Positions 25,674 through 39,536 are shown, counted from the first letter of the stretch. The stretch is 64,000 nt of DNA from Littorina saxatilis (GCF_037325665.1 NC_090254.1:18947823-19011822); one strand, 5' to 3'. Notes: generated by a model not told the origin, from the sequence alone. A program made the numbers and translations.

Positions 25674-25890
25674 CTCTCTCTCTCAATCTCTCTCTCTCTC
25701 TCTCTCTCTCTGCGCACTTCCGCAAGTGTGGCCGATTGTCTCTCTCTGTGCCTGATCACAGTGTGTGTGTGTGTGTTCGTGTGTTCGCGCGCGCGCGTGT
25801 GTGTGTGTGTTTGCGTGCGTGAGTGTGTGTTTGCATGTGTAGGCATTTGGCAAAATGAGAGAGAGAGAGGGAGAGGCCAGGAGAGAGAGA
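25674..25890 (+). repeat. (CT)n, (GT)n and (GA)n microsatellite cluster
   Basis: CT run at 25674-25710, GT run with CGCGCG at 25760-25845, GA runs to 25890. Confidence 0.9.
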
Positions 25891-26384
25891 GAATGTGACT
25901 CAAAGAAAAAAGATACCATCCAATAACAAGTCCGGACTGGTGGCATTGCGTTTGTTCCAAGGCATTTTCATGGCGCAACCGAGAAAAAGGTGACATTTCT
26001 TTGCATCTTTACAAACTGCACAACTATTTTCTTTCAAGTCTCTTTATTTTCTCTCCACAAAACACATGACGTTCGCACTCCATGTAGATTCTTTCGCGTC
26101 TGAAAAGGTGTCGTGTGTAGTTTGTTTACCTCCATGAACTGTTTCCTGGACGATACAATCAAGAAAGGAAAACTCGCACGTACAGCACGTACCACCACCA
26201 CCCCCCACCCCCACCCCCCCTTGAGGTCAATCACTTTTCGCTCTCTGTTGAAAGTGTTTGGAAACGCATCAGATTCATGGTAACTTGACCATATTACTGT
26301 CATGAACTTGACTGATTGATTGATTAATTGACTGACGGATTTACAAACAAACTGATTAAAGCACTGGAAGTTTCAGATTGCATG

Positions 26385-26441
26385 AAAACACACACACACA
26401 CACACTCACACACGCAAGCACACACACATAAACACACGCAT

Positions 26442-26495
<54 letters not shown>
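26385..26495 (+). repeat. (CA)n microsatellite
   Basis: CA run with TCACA and TGTA interruptions, then about 25 pure units. Confidence 0.95.
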
Positions 26496-26497
<2 letters not shown>

Positions 26498-26864
26498 CAT
26501 AAAAAACCCAATAAGTATACGTTGCATACAAAAGTAGCGAGGGGGCTTGCGAATGCGCCTTTACAAAAAGGGCTAGGTGACTTGGAACAAACTCAATCAG
26601 TGTTCCGACAACAAAGTGATGAGAAAATCGAGCACTTGCTACTTCCTACCTGCAGAACAGGTAAAGTTGCACATGCCGCTTGAATTGATTGCCCCGCCAG
26701 CACCTTAATTGCAAGCGAGTCAGTTTTGTCGACACATTTCATATAAGTTCAGTATCTGTATCATAAGTGTGTGTCTGTCTGTCTGTGTGTCTGTCTGTGA
26801 GTCTGTGTGTCTGTCTGTCTGTCTGTCTGCTTATAAGGCCGCTGGGTCAACAAAAACAAAAAAA

Positions 26865-26921
26865 ATTCCACGACCTCCCGATCACGGGGCGGACGCCTTA
26901 CCACAAGGCCAACCGTGCCGG
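26865..26921 (-). repeat. Head fragment of the AAAC-tailed SINE
   Basis: Matches the first 57 bp or so of the copy at 39969 (CGGTTGGCCTTGTGGTAAGG on the minus strand). Confidence 0.55.
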
Positions 26922-27533
26922 TTGTAATTGCAATGGAACGCTTGCTTTTGTCATAAACGTTCCATTAACCTACGACTCTTGTGTGTGTTTTTATGCTGCA
27001 CGCGTTTTGTTTAAAATATATGTTCTTAATGTATACACACAACGAGTCGAATTGCACGCTAGGTGTAACCGCCATTAATAACATTTTCAAAATTATATAA
27101 GTAGAACAAAAAAATGGTAAATACGCCTTTAAAGAAAAAAAGGACTACGTGATGGTAAAGTCGTTCATCCGAAACAAAGAGAAGAAAAAAGTCTAACACA
27201 TGCCTAGGATGCTACTGATCACGCGTTCCCCGAGCTCATCTTACCACGCTAACGGGTGTTTTTCCAAACGGGGGGAAATTAACACGGATGGGTGCACGGG
27301 TAGAATGACACCCGAGATGGGATACCCGAGAAGATCCGCGTCACCAAAAAGACCCCCCTGTCATCTGCCGTTATACTATTCTCCGGTTTAAAGGGACAAA
27401 ACCGGTTGACTGTTTGTTCAAAGACTTTCAACTAGTTAGCGTTATTTAATGTGTGTGGTACTGATAGCGTGTTGAAGTGAACCTGCTTGTTTTTGTGGTT
27501 CCAGAAAATGGATTAGAGTGTCGTTATCCACTG

Positions 27534-27916
27534 TTCTTCTTCTTCTTCTGCGTTCGTGGGCTGAAACTCCCACGTACACTCGTGTTTTTTTTGCACGAGT
27601 GGAATTTTACGTGTATGACCGGTTTTTTTACCCCGCCATTTAGGCCGTCATACGCCGTTTTCGGAGGAAGCATGCTGGGTATTTTCGTGTTTCTATAACC
27701 CACCGAACTCTGACATGGATTACAGGATCTTTTTCGTGCGCACTTGGTCTTGTGCTTGCGTGTACACACGGGGGTGTTCGGACACCGAGGAGAGTCTGCA
27801 CACAAAGTTGACTCTGAGAAATAAATCTCTCGCCGAACGTGGGGACGAACTCACGCTGACAGCGGCCAACTGGATACAAATCCAGCGCACTACCCACTGA
27901 GCTACATCCCCGCCCC
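27534..27916 (-). repeat. tRNA-derived SINE, GAAGAAG-tailed type
   Basis: Full copy with tRNA-like head at 27916 and (GAA)n tail at 27534-27549. Very similar to 40502-40842. Confidence 0.75.
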
Positions 27917-28821
27917 TATCCACTGTTCAAAACTATTTTGTGTTTTACATGAATTTTCTTTACGATTTTTAAGAGAAAGCGTTGCTGCACAATGAGACAC
28001 CATGCAAAAACAAACAAACAAACATACATACTGTTTTCTGCAGCACAAATACTTGAAATGTTGCTGACAGACAGAACAAGAAATTCCTCCGAGGTAGGAA
28101 AAACACCCCCGTCCTTACCATTCTCACTGCCACCAACTGAGAAGGTTATTTCCCTTTGACCATTAATATGTCCCTCTATAAGTCCTTGTAGAATCTTAAT
28201 CCACCAATAACTCCCTAACCGTGTGTTTGACTGGTCCCAATTTTTGTAAGGACCGTCTCAGGAATGTATAGAACCTGTTCACCAAGTTTGGTGACGATCG
28301 GTCCGTTCATTCTTGAGATCTATATGCGAACACAAACCAACAAACAAACACATGGAGCGAATCCTAAACACACCCCTATACCGGGGGTGTAATGACACAC
28401 TGACAAAATAGACAGACAGACGCGTGACACCCAACGTTAACGTATACACATTCTATTTGTTACACAGGATGTTATTACACAGGATGTTAACCTGACAGAG
28501 CACATCGATTTCACACCTGAACGGCCCTGCAAAATAACGTATTACGAATACTTGACGAGAAATTATCAAAGCATGAAACTGACACCGGGATCTTTAGGTA
28601 TGACATCAAAGAAAGTGGCATTAGTCAATTGGGGTGTCAATTGTAATACAACTGTTGTTTTTTTGTCGTTGGATGCCCCCTTTTTTGGACACTTCCATCT
28701 ACTTAAGAGTTGGATGTTTTTGTGTGTGATTTTTTTTTTTGGGGGGGGGGGGGGGTAGAGGTGGGGAAAAGGTGTTAATGTGACAATCTTCGCCGATAAG
28801 CAATGAGAGTTAAGAGAGCTC

Positions 28822-28822
<1 letters not shown>

Positions 28823-28876
<54 letters not shown>

Positions 28877-28895
28877 GTGGTTGTGTGTGTGTGTG

Positions 28896-28945
<50 letters not shown>

Positions 28946-29074
28946 CGCGCGTTTGCTCGCGTGTGTGTGTGTATGTGTGTTTGTGTGTGTGTGTGTGTTG
29001 TGTGTGTATATATGTGTGTGTGTGTGTGCGCGCATTTGCTCGCGTGTGTGTGTGTGTGTGTGTGTGGGTGTGTG

Positions 29075-29134
<60 letters not shown>

Positions 29135-29252
29135 TGTGTGCGTGCGTGCGTGTGTGTGTGTGTATTCAGAGGCAATTAAGGGATGAGGGTAAAGGGAAGG
29201 ATATAGAAAAAGAAAGACTAACAGAAAGAGTGCAAAGCGCTGGAGAGAGAGA

Positions 29253-29286
<34 letters not shown>

Positions 29287-29460
29287 CAGAGAGACAGAGA
29301 CATAGAGAAAAAGATAGAGCGTTAGAGAGAGACAGAGATAGAAAGAAAGAGAGAGAGAGCGAGAGAGAGCGAGAGAGAGTCAAACACAGAGAGAGAGAGA
29401 GACAGAGACAAAGACAGAAACAGAGAGAAAAAGATAGAGCGTTAGAGAGAGACAGAGACA
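28823..29460 (+). repeat. Long compound (TG)n, (TGCG)n and (GA)n tract
   Basis: About 340 bp of TG/TA/TGCG repeats, including (CGTG)n at 29089-29150, then GA-rich repeats from about 29240. The largest low-complexity block in the window. Confidence 0.9.
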
Positions 29461-30877
29461 GATTTCACCATTAAATGCGCCGACGCAGATAATTTGCATA
29501 ATCTTCACTGAAACTGACACGCTTGAACTTCGCGGAAATTGACTATCTTGGTCACATCACTCTATGTAAAGTGAAAAGTTGTTAAGCAAAGTGTAACAAG
29601 GAACTTAGTCGATAAATATCGACAGGGGGCCGACAAATGGTTTAAATGGGAAATGTGTGTATATGGGTGTGGGTTTGAAACAAACAAACAAACCAACCCT
29701 TGTGAACCCCGGGCCGCAGGCCTTCGATGTAGTGATTGAAAAAAAAGGATGTTCTCAAATGGTTCAATTCTCATTTGGTCTGATTCTCAAATGGTACCGG
29801 TATACTCCCCCCCCCCCCCCCCTGTCCGCAGGCCTAGGAGTAAAATTTTATAGACACTGACCTTCTTCCCAGGGGTCATTGACCCAGTTTTAGCTATGAG
29901 AGGTGGTTCGCCCAGAGGCTGTAGAGTATACTGGGGCGGTCTCTTTGATGTCTTGAGAGGAAACTTGGCCAGGGTAGTACATGCACCAGAACTGGTGGAC
30001 ACCAAGGACAAACATGAAATCGAAGCAGTTTGCTTTCAGAGAGAACGGTCGTCAGCAACTCAAACTTCTCTGTTTTCTTTTTTTTTTTAAATCTGACTTT
30101 CTTTGTGGCCCCCTGACTCCGCCCCCCTCCCTCTGTAAGGACCCCCCTCCACAAGGACCGATTTTTGTCAACATTTTAAAGGTCGCTAGAGAGGGGTTCC
30201 ACTGTATGACCTAACCGCTGCTGGCAGACGGCCTCAATCTTCACGCGCAAAGACGAGATTAATAGGTGCTCGGTTTTGGTATTTTGAATTACATTACATT
30301 AAACCTTTGTTGGGTTTCATGGTCATGGCAACAGCCATAATAATATTACATGATGTATAATATCATATTTCAGCATATGTGAATTACATGTCATCATACT
30401 AAACTGTCATACATTTTTATTCCTACATTATTCTGATTGATCACAACCAAACCTACTATCATTGGACACATCCAAATGCAAGCGCCTGTTCTTGACAATT
30501 TCTCTCTGATCTAAATATAAAATCAGTGCAATTTCCTGGGTCGGGCTTTGCCACAGACACTCACGGTTTGGCCTGTAGGTAAAATGTACAATGTATTTTC
30601 TGATTTGTGCACAAAAGCTTTTTTTCTTTTTTCTTTTTTTTAACATAACAATGTTTAATGTCACTGTATGTTTAAAAGACCATGGTCATATTTGTAAAAA
30701 AAATGTTAAATTAGAAAATAAATAACATTTTGGTTCATGATTTTTCCTACACCTGTGCTAAAAATAAGAAATAAAAATGTCGGGTATATAAGTCACTCAA
30801 ATACAGCTAGGTATGAATGGCTCGGTTTGAGTTTGTTGCAGTTGACCCTGCACAATGCGACATATCATGTTTTTGTT

Positions 30878-31060
30878 GAACAATTTTGACGTCACCCCTC
30901 CCATAGGGTGACGTATTTCACAACTTCCTGTGTTACACAAACTCTGTGATGACCAATTTTGACGTCACCCCTCCCATAGGGTGACGGATTTCACAACTTT
31001 CTACAGATGAACAATTTTGACGTCACCCCTCCCATAGGGTGACGGATGTCACAACTTCCT
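30878..31060 (+). repeat. Three direct repeats containing a CRE-like TGACGTCA and a hairpin
   Basis: Core ACAATTTTGACGTCACCCCT then CCCATAGGGTGACG occurs near 30880, 30951 and 31010. Each core holds TGACGTCA and an inverted pair CGTCACCC/GGGTGACG around an 8-base loop. Confidence 0.75.
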
Positions 31061-31472
31061 GTGTACACAAACTGATGACGTATTTCACAACAAAATGGCG
31101 CTGCCCATGGTCAACCTCGAAACTATCCGTATAGAATGGGGGCGTCCTCGCCCCCATAATAATTTGCATAGAATAGGACTGGTAGTATATTTCAAAGTTC
31201 AACCGTAACATTTTTTCTCTAATCCACGGAACAATGGTAAAGGTAGGTCGGTCTATGGTGTTTTCCTGATTATGCAATGCAGCAGTTTTGGGGAGAATAG
31301 CCAAACAGTCCCACACACCAAGAGACTCGCTATGTCGTTCATGTGGATTTAATAAAGAATGTTGTAAACAAAGTTGTAAATCATAAGCTGGGCTGTCCGT
31401 GGAAGTCAGTACTGTGCGCACATTTTCTGTATGCATTTAATCTGCACAGACGATGTCACTCAAGTTTTGGCC

Positions 31473-31473
<1 letters not shown>

Positions 31474-31550
<77 letters not shown>

Positions 31551-31580
31551 TGTGAGTGTGAGTGTGTGTGTGTGTGAAAG
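31474..31580 (+). repeat. (TG)n microsatellite
   Basis: About 37 TG units, then GAGTG variants. Confidence 0.95.
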
Positions 31581-33030
31581 AGAGAGAGCGTGCGCGATGA
31601 TTCTTGTTAAACATGTGTTTGGAAGTGTGAACCAAATAGTCCTACAAACACTTATCAACACCCATCCAATCATACAAACTCTCTTGAAAAGCAACGAAAG
31701 GCTTCTTTTGAGCAGCAAAATGTAATCTCACGGATCTATTCTCATAGAAAAACACACAATGACAGATAATTACCACGTTCATCAAAGAAACGCGACAAGT
31801 AAAAAAAATTAAAAATAAAAATAACACCAAAAACACCCACATAAATCCTAATGGTTTGAAAAGCGCACACAAAAGCCGCCATCCAAAACCCAAATCCCAT
31901 AATTTGGTCCACAGACTGTGAAGAATATACTCCCCACCATGAAAAGCCATAAAAGCAGACAAAGAAATTGTATAGCATGTTACTTTAGAACGTACTTTAA
32001 AACCCAAGAACTTCGCACATCCACACAACAAAGACAAGAACCCGTTATTCTAACGGTTCACGACCATTAAAACTTGACAAATACCTCGTAATCTAGCTTG
32101 CCTACACTTCAGAAGCCTCCTACAATGTAAGATTTTTTCAGAAACAGTTACTTTGATAACCCAGAACAAAAGAGTAGCGGCCTACTCGCGACACAAAAGC
32201 ATTGAAATGCCGGTAACTTGATGCAAAGTATAGAAATTCAAAACACGACAGTAATGAATCTTCAGTCCTCCTGCGGTGTCAAGGAACAGAATTCTACACC
32301 TGCCGTTGTGGGTCGCAGCAGGTTGTCTTAAAAACAACTTTATCTCTTCGTCTTCAAGATTGCAAAGATTGAAAGATAGGCCTACATTATAAACAGGCTG
32401 CATAATTTTTGCGTTCAATACATTCCTTGCCTTAGCTAGAGTGGAACTGCCAAAGTGGAAATAATGAAAAGAATTGTCCAAAATAAAGAACTGTTAAAAA
32501 ATCGGACAGGAACAAGTTTTGCACCATTCAATTTGTGCTCGTTCCATTCCTCCCCCCCCCCCCCCCCCTCCCCCCGCCCTTTCTGAAAGCAAATGTGAAA
32601 GCTTCTATTTTTTCCCCACCTGTCCCAGATCTGGCTCATACGATGAGCGTTGCCTAACAGCTAACCCCCCCCCCTCCCCCCTCCCCCTCCCCACCTCCAC
32701 TCGTCAACAAAATTACAAACTCCAGATGTCACTAGAAAGCGGGATGTTGGTATCATGCGGCAAATTAACCAAAGTGCTGGGTGACCTGACTGATCCATCT
32801 ATCACCCTGTCCCCTTCTGTCTTTTCATCTATTTATTTATCTATTTATTTATCTATTTATTTATCTATTTATTTATGTGTCTGCCTGTTCGTCCGTCCGT
32901 CTGTGTGTAAAACGCAAGAAAAAGAAAGAAGACAGATTAGCACGATGTAACTGAAGAACAGTTTACAGGTACGTTTTTATTTACGTGCATTCGATTCTCT
33001 TTTTCTTATTTCTTGTTCTTTTTAATCAAC

Positions 33031-33065
33031 AAATGTAATTTGACAATGATTGTCAAATTACATTT
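33031..33065. repeat. Perfect 16-bp hairpin
   Basis: AAATGTAATTTGACAA, loop TGA, TTGTCAAATTACATTT. Confidence 0.8.
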
Positions 33066-33361
33066 ACAATTATAATTAAATAATCGAAGCAATTTCTCCA
33101 AACATACACCACCCACAGCATTCAAATCAAATCTTCAGATCGGGTCACAGTCTCATTCAAGTTTTCAGTACATTATTTTCCCCATCGCGTGCACATCTAA
33201 TCTGTGAGTGGTTTTGGAAAGACTTCGTAGATAATACCTGAACCTCCCCGCGCCGTGTACTAAGGTCACCAGGCCATTCTCGTACTTGTGACTTATCTCA
33301 GAAAGATACTTGGGTCATATCCGTCAAACGATCGGTGATGCAAACATCGGACCGATACTTT

Positions 33362-33789
33362 ATAGACCATTTATCCTGGACCGCCAACTAGCTCTCTCTC
33401 CGCTCTTTCTCTCTATTACGAGGAAGCGGCCTCTCGCATTTAGGAACCTACGCTTACATGGCCTTTCGGAAATCAGGGGGGTGTCATATCCGGTGTCGAT
33501 TGTAAACATGGACGAAGTTGCCGAGGTAAGTTCTGAAAATGCTAAAATAAACTCAGCTAAAGTGCATATGGAACATGTTTTTCGATGAGTTTTGTTAAGT
33601 TTAGTTTGGAGTTTTGGAAAATCCAGTTCATTGTCACCTCCCATTGTCACAAATAACTGGAGCGTGCTTTCTTTTCACTGTCTTCGAATCGCTGGCCTTT
33701 CAAACCGGACGCTAAGCCCCCCTGAAAGTCGAGCGTCGTAACCTCAAAGGGTCACGTGACGAGTTGGCGGTCCAGGCTATTTGGTCTAT
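33362..33789. mobile_element. MITE with ~28-bp terminal inverted repeats
   Basis: Left end ATAGACCATTTATCCTGGAC then CGCCAACT; right end AGTTGGCGGTCCAGGCTATT then TGGTCTAT. There are about four mismatches over 28 positions, and weaker internal similarity around the CAGGGGGG/CCCCCCTG segments. 428 bp. A short ATG-to-donor segment lies inside (33508-33525). Confidence 0.65.
33508..33525 (+). CDS. Doubtful mini-exon (six codons then a donor)
   Basis: ATG in good context (AACATGG), six codons (MDEVAE), then a consensus GTAAGT donor at 33526. It lies inside a MITE and inside the presumed WRAP73 intron 8, and no following exon was found. Probably not a host gene. Confidence 0.12.
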
Positions 33790-34016
33790 GTGCAAACATA
33801 CATGTATTGAACTGTTGAGTCAGTAGACAAAAAAAGGAAGGAATGAAGGAAAACATGTTTAATTGTAAATAGAAAAGGGAAGAAAGAAAGAAAAACGTCA
33901 TGGCATTAATGGTTAACTACTCAATTGGCAGTCTGGAAGCATTTCGCTGTGTGTGTGCGCGCGTAGGTGCGTTCGCGTGTGTGCCCATCTTCATATGAAC
34001 ATAAATTGCGCACACG

Positions 34017-34283
34017 CACACACAAACACACACACAATCACTCACGCACGCACGCACACACAGACAGACAGATACACACAGACAAAGACAGACAGACACA
34101 CACACAGACACACAATGTTCACCCTGAGGGCGTGGAGAAGTCCAATGATGAGGTCGAAAGCACATGCAAGAATCCAACCAAAGAGTAAAATATAAAATAA
34201 AACAATAACAACAATACAGGTAGAAGGTTCGAGTCATTATATTCCGAGATGCCCCCCCCCCCCAAAAAAAAAAAAAAAAAAAA

Positions 34284-34322
<39 letters not shown>
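34017..34322 (+). repeat. CA/CAGA repeats, poly-C, poly-A and (AAAG)n
   Basis: CA and ACAGAC repeats at 34017-34113, C12 at 34252, A22 and then (GAAA)n to 34322. Confidence 0.9.
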
Positions 34323-34327
<5 letters not shown>

Positions 34328-36402
34328 GCGTGGTGGCAATGTCACATAAACAGGCGACACGAGAAGCGGGGTATACACACACCACAGTTATTCCGGCATG
34401 TATACCGTTAGAAAAGGATGACACCCACAAAGGCTACTGCCACCACGCTTCACTGCGTCCAGGACAGTCATATCAGAAAGTCTAACCATAGAAACCAGCT
34501 CCTCCCCTGAAACTCGACACCTACTGACTAGATATTGTCATAGCTCCTCGGCTTGGGTACCCGTTATACCCCCCCATTCCCACTACCACCCCAACATTCT
34601 AGCTCTGGGGTACCCGTTATACCCCCATCCCCACTACCACCCCAACATTCTAGCTCTGGGGTACCCGTTATGCTTCAAAATCCGACCCGCACCCCTCCTC
34701 CCCAACACTCATATCTCATCCACCTGCCGTGTCTTGCAACATCTACCCTACTCTCTTTTCCACTACCCCCCTAAGTCTTGCTCTCTCTTCTTTCCAAAAA
34801 CACTGATATATTCAATCTCCACTACGGTTGGAGCGGTATATCTCGTCCCATCAGTCCATCACTTTACTGTGAAGACGATCGACTCCACATCGACTTTTGG
34901 CCCCTCTTCACTGGGCTAGGATTGGCGAAGGTGAGGACTCGATGTACCACTTGACATTTCATACAGAGAGACGCAGGCTATTGTTTAAAACCTTGAGGGT
35001 AGTGAAAGATAGAGATGGGACTAGGAGAGCCATGGTGTACGTTTTTTGAAACTGTATAGTCCTCAGTAAAATTCTACGAAAGGGGTATTGGGTTTGGTCA
35101 ACGTGCGAGAATGGATTTGTAGTGTCTGTTCGTATCTCTATTCGGAGTACTGTGACAACAAAATTTCCAGTTTAAACAAAAAAGTTTGCGATTGATGATC
35201 TAGTTTTGTTGGACCCTTCAATAGTAAAAACAACCGTGAGAGTGACTGAAAAACTGTGGCCGGTATAGTTTCAATGGTGAAAAACTATTCATTTTCTCAA
35301 GATGACAGTCACAAGAAAGTTGTTGTGATGCAAAGGCTGTAGTTTAACGGATAATCTGTGTGGTTACAGCAATAGTGTCAAGTTTCCTGAGATGATTACA
35401 GAATTCAGAGACGACCTGAAAACAAGGCATGTGTACGGAATGTAGGCCTACTCTTTCTTAATAATTTATCTCGACACAATAAAACAAAACAGTACTAGTA
35501 CCCTAATTAAGTGATGCAATAGGTCTAATAGGTCAAGTCGTGAACAGACCATAAACACGTGCTAAAGCACCTTCACAATCCATCGGATAACAGTGTCACA
35601 CAGTCGTCACACCGCCCAGGTAAGACACAAAACCATTTACTTTCGATTTCAAATATTGTGGCAGACCTCTTTGTGAGCAAAACGTTTGGAGAAAGAAGCC
35701 TAACAGAAGTTCTCTGAAAAGAAGCATGTTACAAAAATACAAAAAACATATTCTGACGGTTGCACTGCATGTCATAGCCACGTTTCAAACCTTTTCTTTT
35801 TTTTTCACTCTTCCGTTATGCGATTGGAGGAGAGAGATGTGTCACGTACAACACAAAGTTCAAAATAAACGCTACAGGAGAAAACATTGATCGATGATAA
35901 ACGGTTGCATATAACAACGTTTTGTGAGGACATGAAGGGAACTTTTTTCCCCCAAGTACATCGTACGACGATAAGGATGATACGAGCTGCAAAAAAACCA
36001 GTGGTGTTTTAGGAGCAGCGATGAAGTTCCGACGTGCCTTCCAAAGCGGTGTTGGTTCGTATGCTCTGGCAATCAGGAATAAGAACATGCCTGGTATCGA
36101 AGCTGCGACTAATGCGTGCCCTTATACTGTTAGATTGTAAGAATAAAGGATACAGTAAGTGTTCTCTATCGTGTGACAAAGCTCCAACCAGGTAAGTGCA
36201 CATTTCAAATTCTCCCCCCCCCCCACTCCCTTCCGTCACTCGCAGTAATCTGAGCAGAGAAAGTTTCAGGAATTCTACTACTAATTTTTGTTTTCTTGAC
36301 CAAAAATGCTTGCATGAAGAGCATGATTCAAAATGTAGATGACATCATTTTTAAAAAAAATCGAATCCATTTGCCAAATTGTCCCCCACCGCTTACCTGG
36401 AG

Positions 36403-36421
36403 AGAGAGAGAGAAAGACCCT

Positions 36422-36510
<89 letters not shown>
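36403..36510 (+). repeat. (GA)n microsatellite
   Basis: About 42 GA units after an imperfect start. Confidence 0.95.
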
Positions 36511-36512
<2 letters not shown>

Positions 36513-37989
36513 ACCACACAAAATAAAACTAAATACAACTGTAGCTGCGCGTTATTCAATCTGCTCTAACACGATTCTCCGACACTCACCTCTGACCTCT
36601 ACCCTTTGACCTGGCTCCATTTTACACGCCTGTCCCGCCCCCCTCAGGGGGGTCGGTCGCTATAACAACGGGCAATACACACATACTATACACAATTCAC
36701 GCAGCACTTGGCCCGATAAAAGATTTGATACGGCACGACCAGCATAACAAGGAAGTGATCGGCTGAATTTTACTACGCTTGTTTACTCGCTGGGACACAC
36801 ATTCCCAGAAACGGTTCTGTTCCAGTAAGCCTCATGTATACGTGGTTTACAAGAACAGCTCATATCAAAGCGTTGAAACTTCGAACATAACGCACAAGGT
36901 TTCTCTCCCCCAGCCCCCTATAGCCCGCACCCAAATCTGCTCTTTCTGTCTCCGCTTCGTTGACTATACTGAGAGGGGTGGGGGCCGGTGGGGGTGGGAG
37001 GTTCCTTTCGTGTAAATGGGGGGGGGGGGGGGGGGGGGGGGGGGGTCGGGCTCAGTTGATCGGATGGATGATCTGAATGTGTAATAAAAATAATATTTGG
37101 AATATGGGCCCTATTGAAACACAGGAATTAAGCAGATGGGGGCTGAGTTGAAAGGATGGATTATCTGAATGTGTAATAAAAAAAATATATTTGGAATATA
37201 CTATTGAAACACAGGATTTAAGCTAATCTACTTCACACCCTTTGAAACTTGCATCCACCCCATCCCTTTCTGTGACTATTTTAGGGGGAGGGAGGAATGT
37301 CACCATGATGAATTTTTTTTTAACATGCTTATGATGATGACCTCTCTTTTCACCTTTTCCATTGTGTATGCAAGTGTGACTTAGCAACAATGATGTTCTC
37401 ACTCAATCCATCAACAGCCGGAGTCTTCCCCCCCCCCTCCCTCGCATATCAATACTTCGGGTGTTTGACCTTGACCTTCTAGACAACATGACCCACGGAA
37501 GACAAAAGTTTCAAGTTACATCTTGCAAAGCCTAATAACCCATCTCTAAATCTTAGTTCAGATAGGACACTGTCATCCAGTTTCAGTTGATAAAACCTTA
37601 GACTATGACGCAGATGATCAGTATATTCACACTATGGAGGTGGTTTTCGTCTCGGATCCTAGGTTCTTTTGATGGCCATTGAACAATGGTGAAAGATATG
37701 TGCACGATGTGGGGGGTGCAGGTATTCTGTTTTATCAACGATGTGTCATTTGAGATACGTACATGTACTTTGATGAGGTTCGATCTACTGCAGGTATGTC
37801 GTTGAGCATTCTTTAGGTGAACTTTTCTATTCTGTATATGTTCTTTTGTAAAGCGCCTAGAGCCATAGGTTAGGCACTTACAAATGTCCAGTTATTAATA
37901 TATTATTATAACTTTTAAAGTTTGTATAATGTATGGCTGACAACCCTTCTGCCCCTCTCTCTCTCCCTCACACACGCACGCATGTGCTT

Positions 37990-37992
<3 letters not shown>

Positions 37993-38061
<69 letters not shown>

Positions 38062-38080
38062 CACACACACACTCATACAC
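37993..38080 (+). repeat. (CA)n microsatellite
   Basis: About 25 pure CA units, then TATACA and CA variants. Confidence 0.95.
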
Positions 38081-38871
38081 ACAGAATGAGAGACAGAGAA
38101 ACCGCAAGACTGAATTCAGAGAGAAACCAAAAGACTGAATTAATTCCATACTGTAGCGACCTAAAAGGTACAGTACAGTGTACTCGTAATGGAAATATAA
38201 AACTCAGACAAACAGTTGTGACACAATCACCTCCAGACAAATCACAGTGATGGAGTAACATTACGACATGTAAAAAAAACTCCACAAAAAGAGAATAAAA
38301 AAAATTAAAAAAATAAAAATTAAAAATAAAAACATTACCACACTAGCCTCTGATAGCGACCAGCTCAGACTCAATATACACAAGTTTGATATGAAACAAT
38401 GTATACTCAGCAAAGAGAATTAGATGGCTTTATCAGATGTGTACTGGGAAGGTCAAGCATAGGCCATGGCATTTTGTTTGATTTGCATGGTCAGCACTTA
38501 TCAGTAAATCTTGATATTTATAATAAAATACTCAGAGACCAATAACAGTTTCTTTAAGTAAGTATTAGTCTACACTGCTGCATGAAATAAGGAAGAAATG
38601 GAGAAAACCTTCCCAACTGTATCCCCCCCCCCCCCTCCCTTTTGCTTTTTGCAAAAGTGCGATTTTATGTATCAAGTAGAAGAACAGTACATGTACTACT
38701 TTTTACATCAAGTCCCTCACACCTGAAGGATGAATGTACAATTAATGGCTAAACTCTAGCACTCTCCTGAAACACAGGTTCCAATGCATTATGATAAGAA
38801 CCACAATGTATCTGCTGTATTCACCTCTTACTTTCTTGTTTACAGATACAAAACAACACACAACAGTACAG

Positions 38872-39536
38872 TACCGTATTTGACGGATTACAAGACACAC
38901 CGTTTTATAAGCCGCACACCTGACTTAAAAAAAAATTGGGACGAGCCACGTATAGGCCGCGTCACTATATTAGCCGCTGTCGAAAAACATATAATCAGAT
39001 CGTGTCAATCAATCAAAACAACCAGGCAAACGAAAGTACGGTATTTGGCGAAATCGGCTCCGAGAATAAACAAGTTTGAAGAAAAATATCACACACACAC
39101 AATTTGTAACCAACACACACATGTAGTCCCGCCCGGAATAAGCTTTTTTGGGATGATTTACGACTTTTGCGCACATTTCGAGCAGACGAAAACACAACAT
39201 GGCGGCTCTTGCTCCTCCAACTATCGCGAGACACAAAAAAACGAAATCTCGTGCGCGCGAGATCCTGATACATCCGGTGTTTCTCTGTACGCTATCTTGT
39301 CACGACGACTTGTTGACAAACGAAGATTCGCGAAAGAAAGAGAAAAGCGCCGAGTCTTGAGTAGAGAGCTAATAAAGTACCGGTAATCGCTAATCGAGCG
39401 AAATGAAAATCCGCGGTGACTTCCATTAGGTGAATGCTATTCAAGTTTAGGTAACGTTTTAGCTGCATCTTTTTATAAGCCGCAATGCAATTTTTTTTAA
39501 AAAAAAGTCGCGGCTTGCAGTCCGTCAAATACGGTA
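38872..39536. mobile_element. TACCGTATTTGACGGA inverted-repeat element
   Basis: 665 bp. Left end TACCGTATTTGACGGATTAC and right end GCAGTCCGTCAAATACGGTA are inverted, and both have TTATAAGCCGC motifs just inside. The general pattern ACCGTATTT...TATAAGCCGC is widespread among animal DNA transposons (recalled). The internal 200-codon frame is not protein-like. Confidence 0.75.

Larger units (their letters stand above)
22293..38871. other. Non-coding, repeat-rich; probably WRAP73 intron 8
   Basis: No exon of WRAP73 or another recognisable gene. Holds the elements and microsatellites listed separately plus many poly-C/poly-G runs (29808, 32552, 37017). A stretch at 28150-28395 carries ACCAAGTTTGGTGACGATCG, a motif like that in the ~850-bp element family. 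If the left contig is flipped, positions 1-3412 join this same intron. Confidence 0.55.

Noticed and set aside
28775-29383. His/Thr- and Cys/Val-rich long frames
   Set aside because: Translations of TG/CA and GA microsatellites. The same applies to frames at 3815, 5101, 23757, 49068 and 59561.
33842-33863. p53 response element
   Set aside because: AAACATGTTT fits a single half-site, but no second half-site lies next to it.
38784-39386. 200-codon plus-strand frame
   Set aside because: It overlaps the inverted-repeat element at 38872-39536 and its composition is not protein-like; no splice or homology signal.
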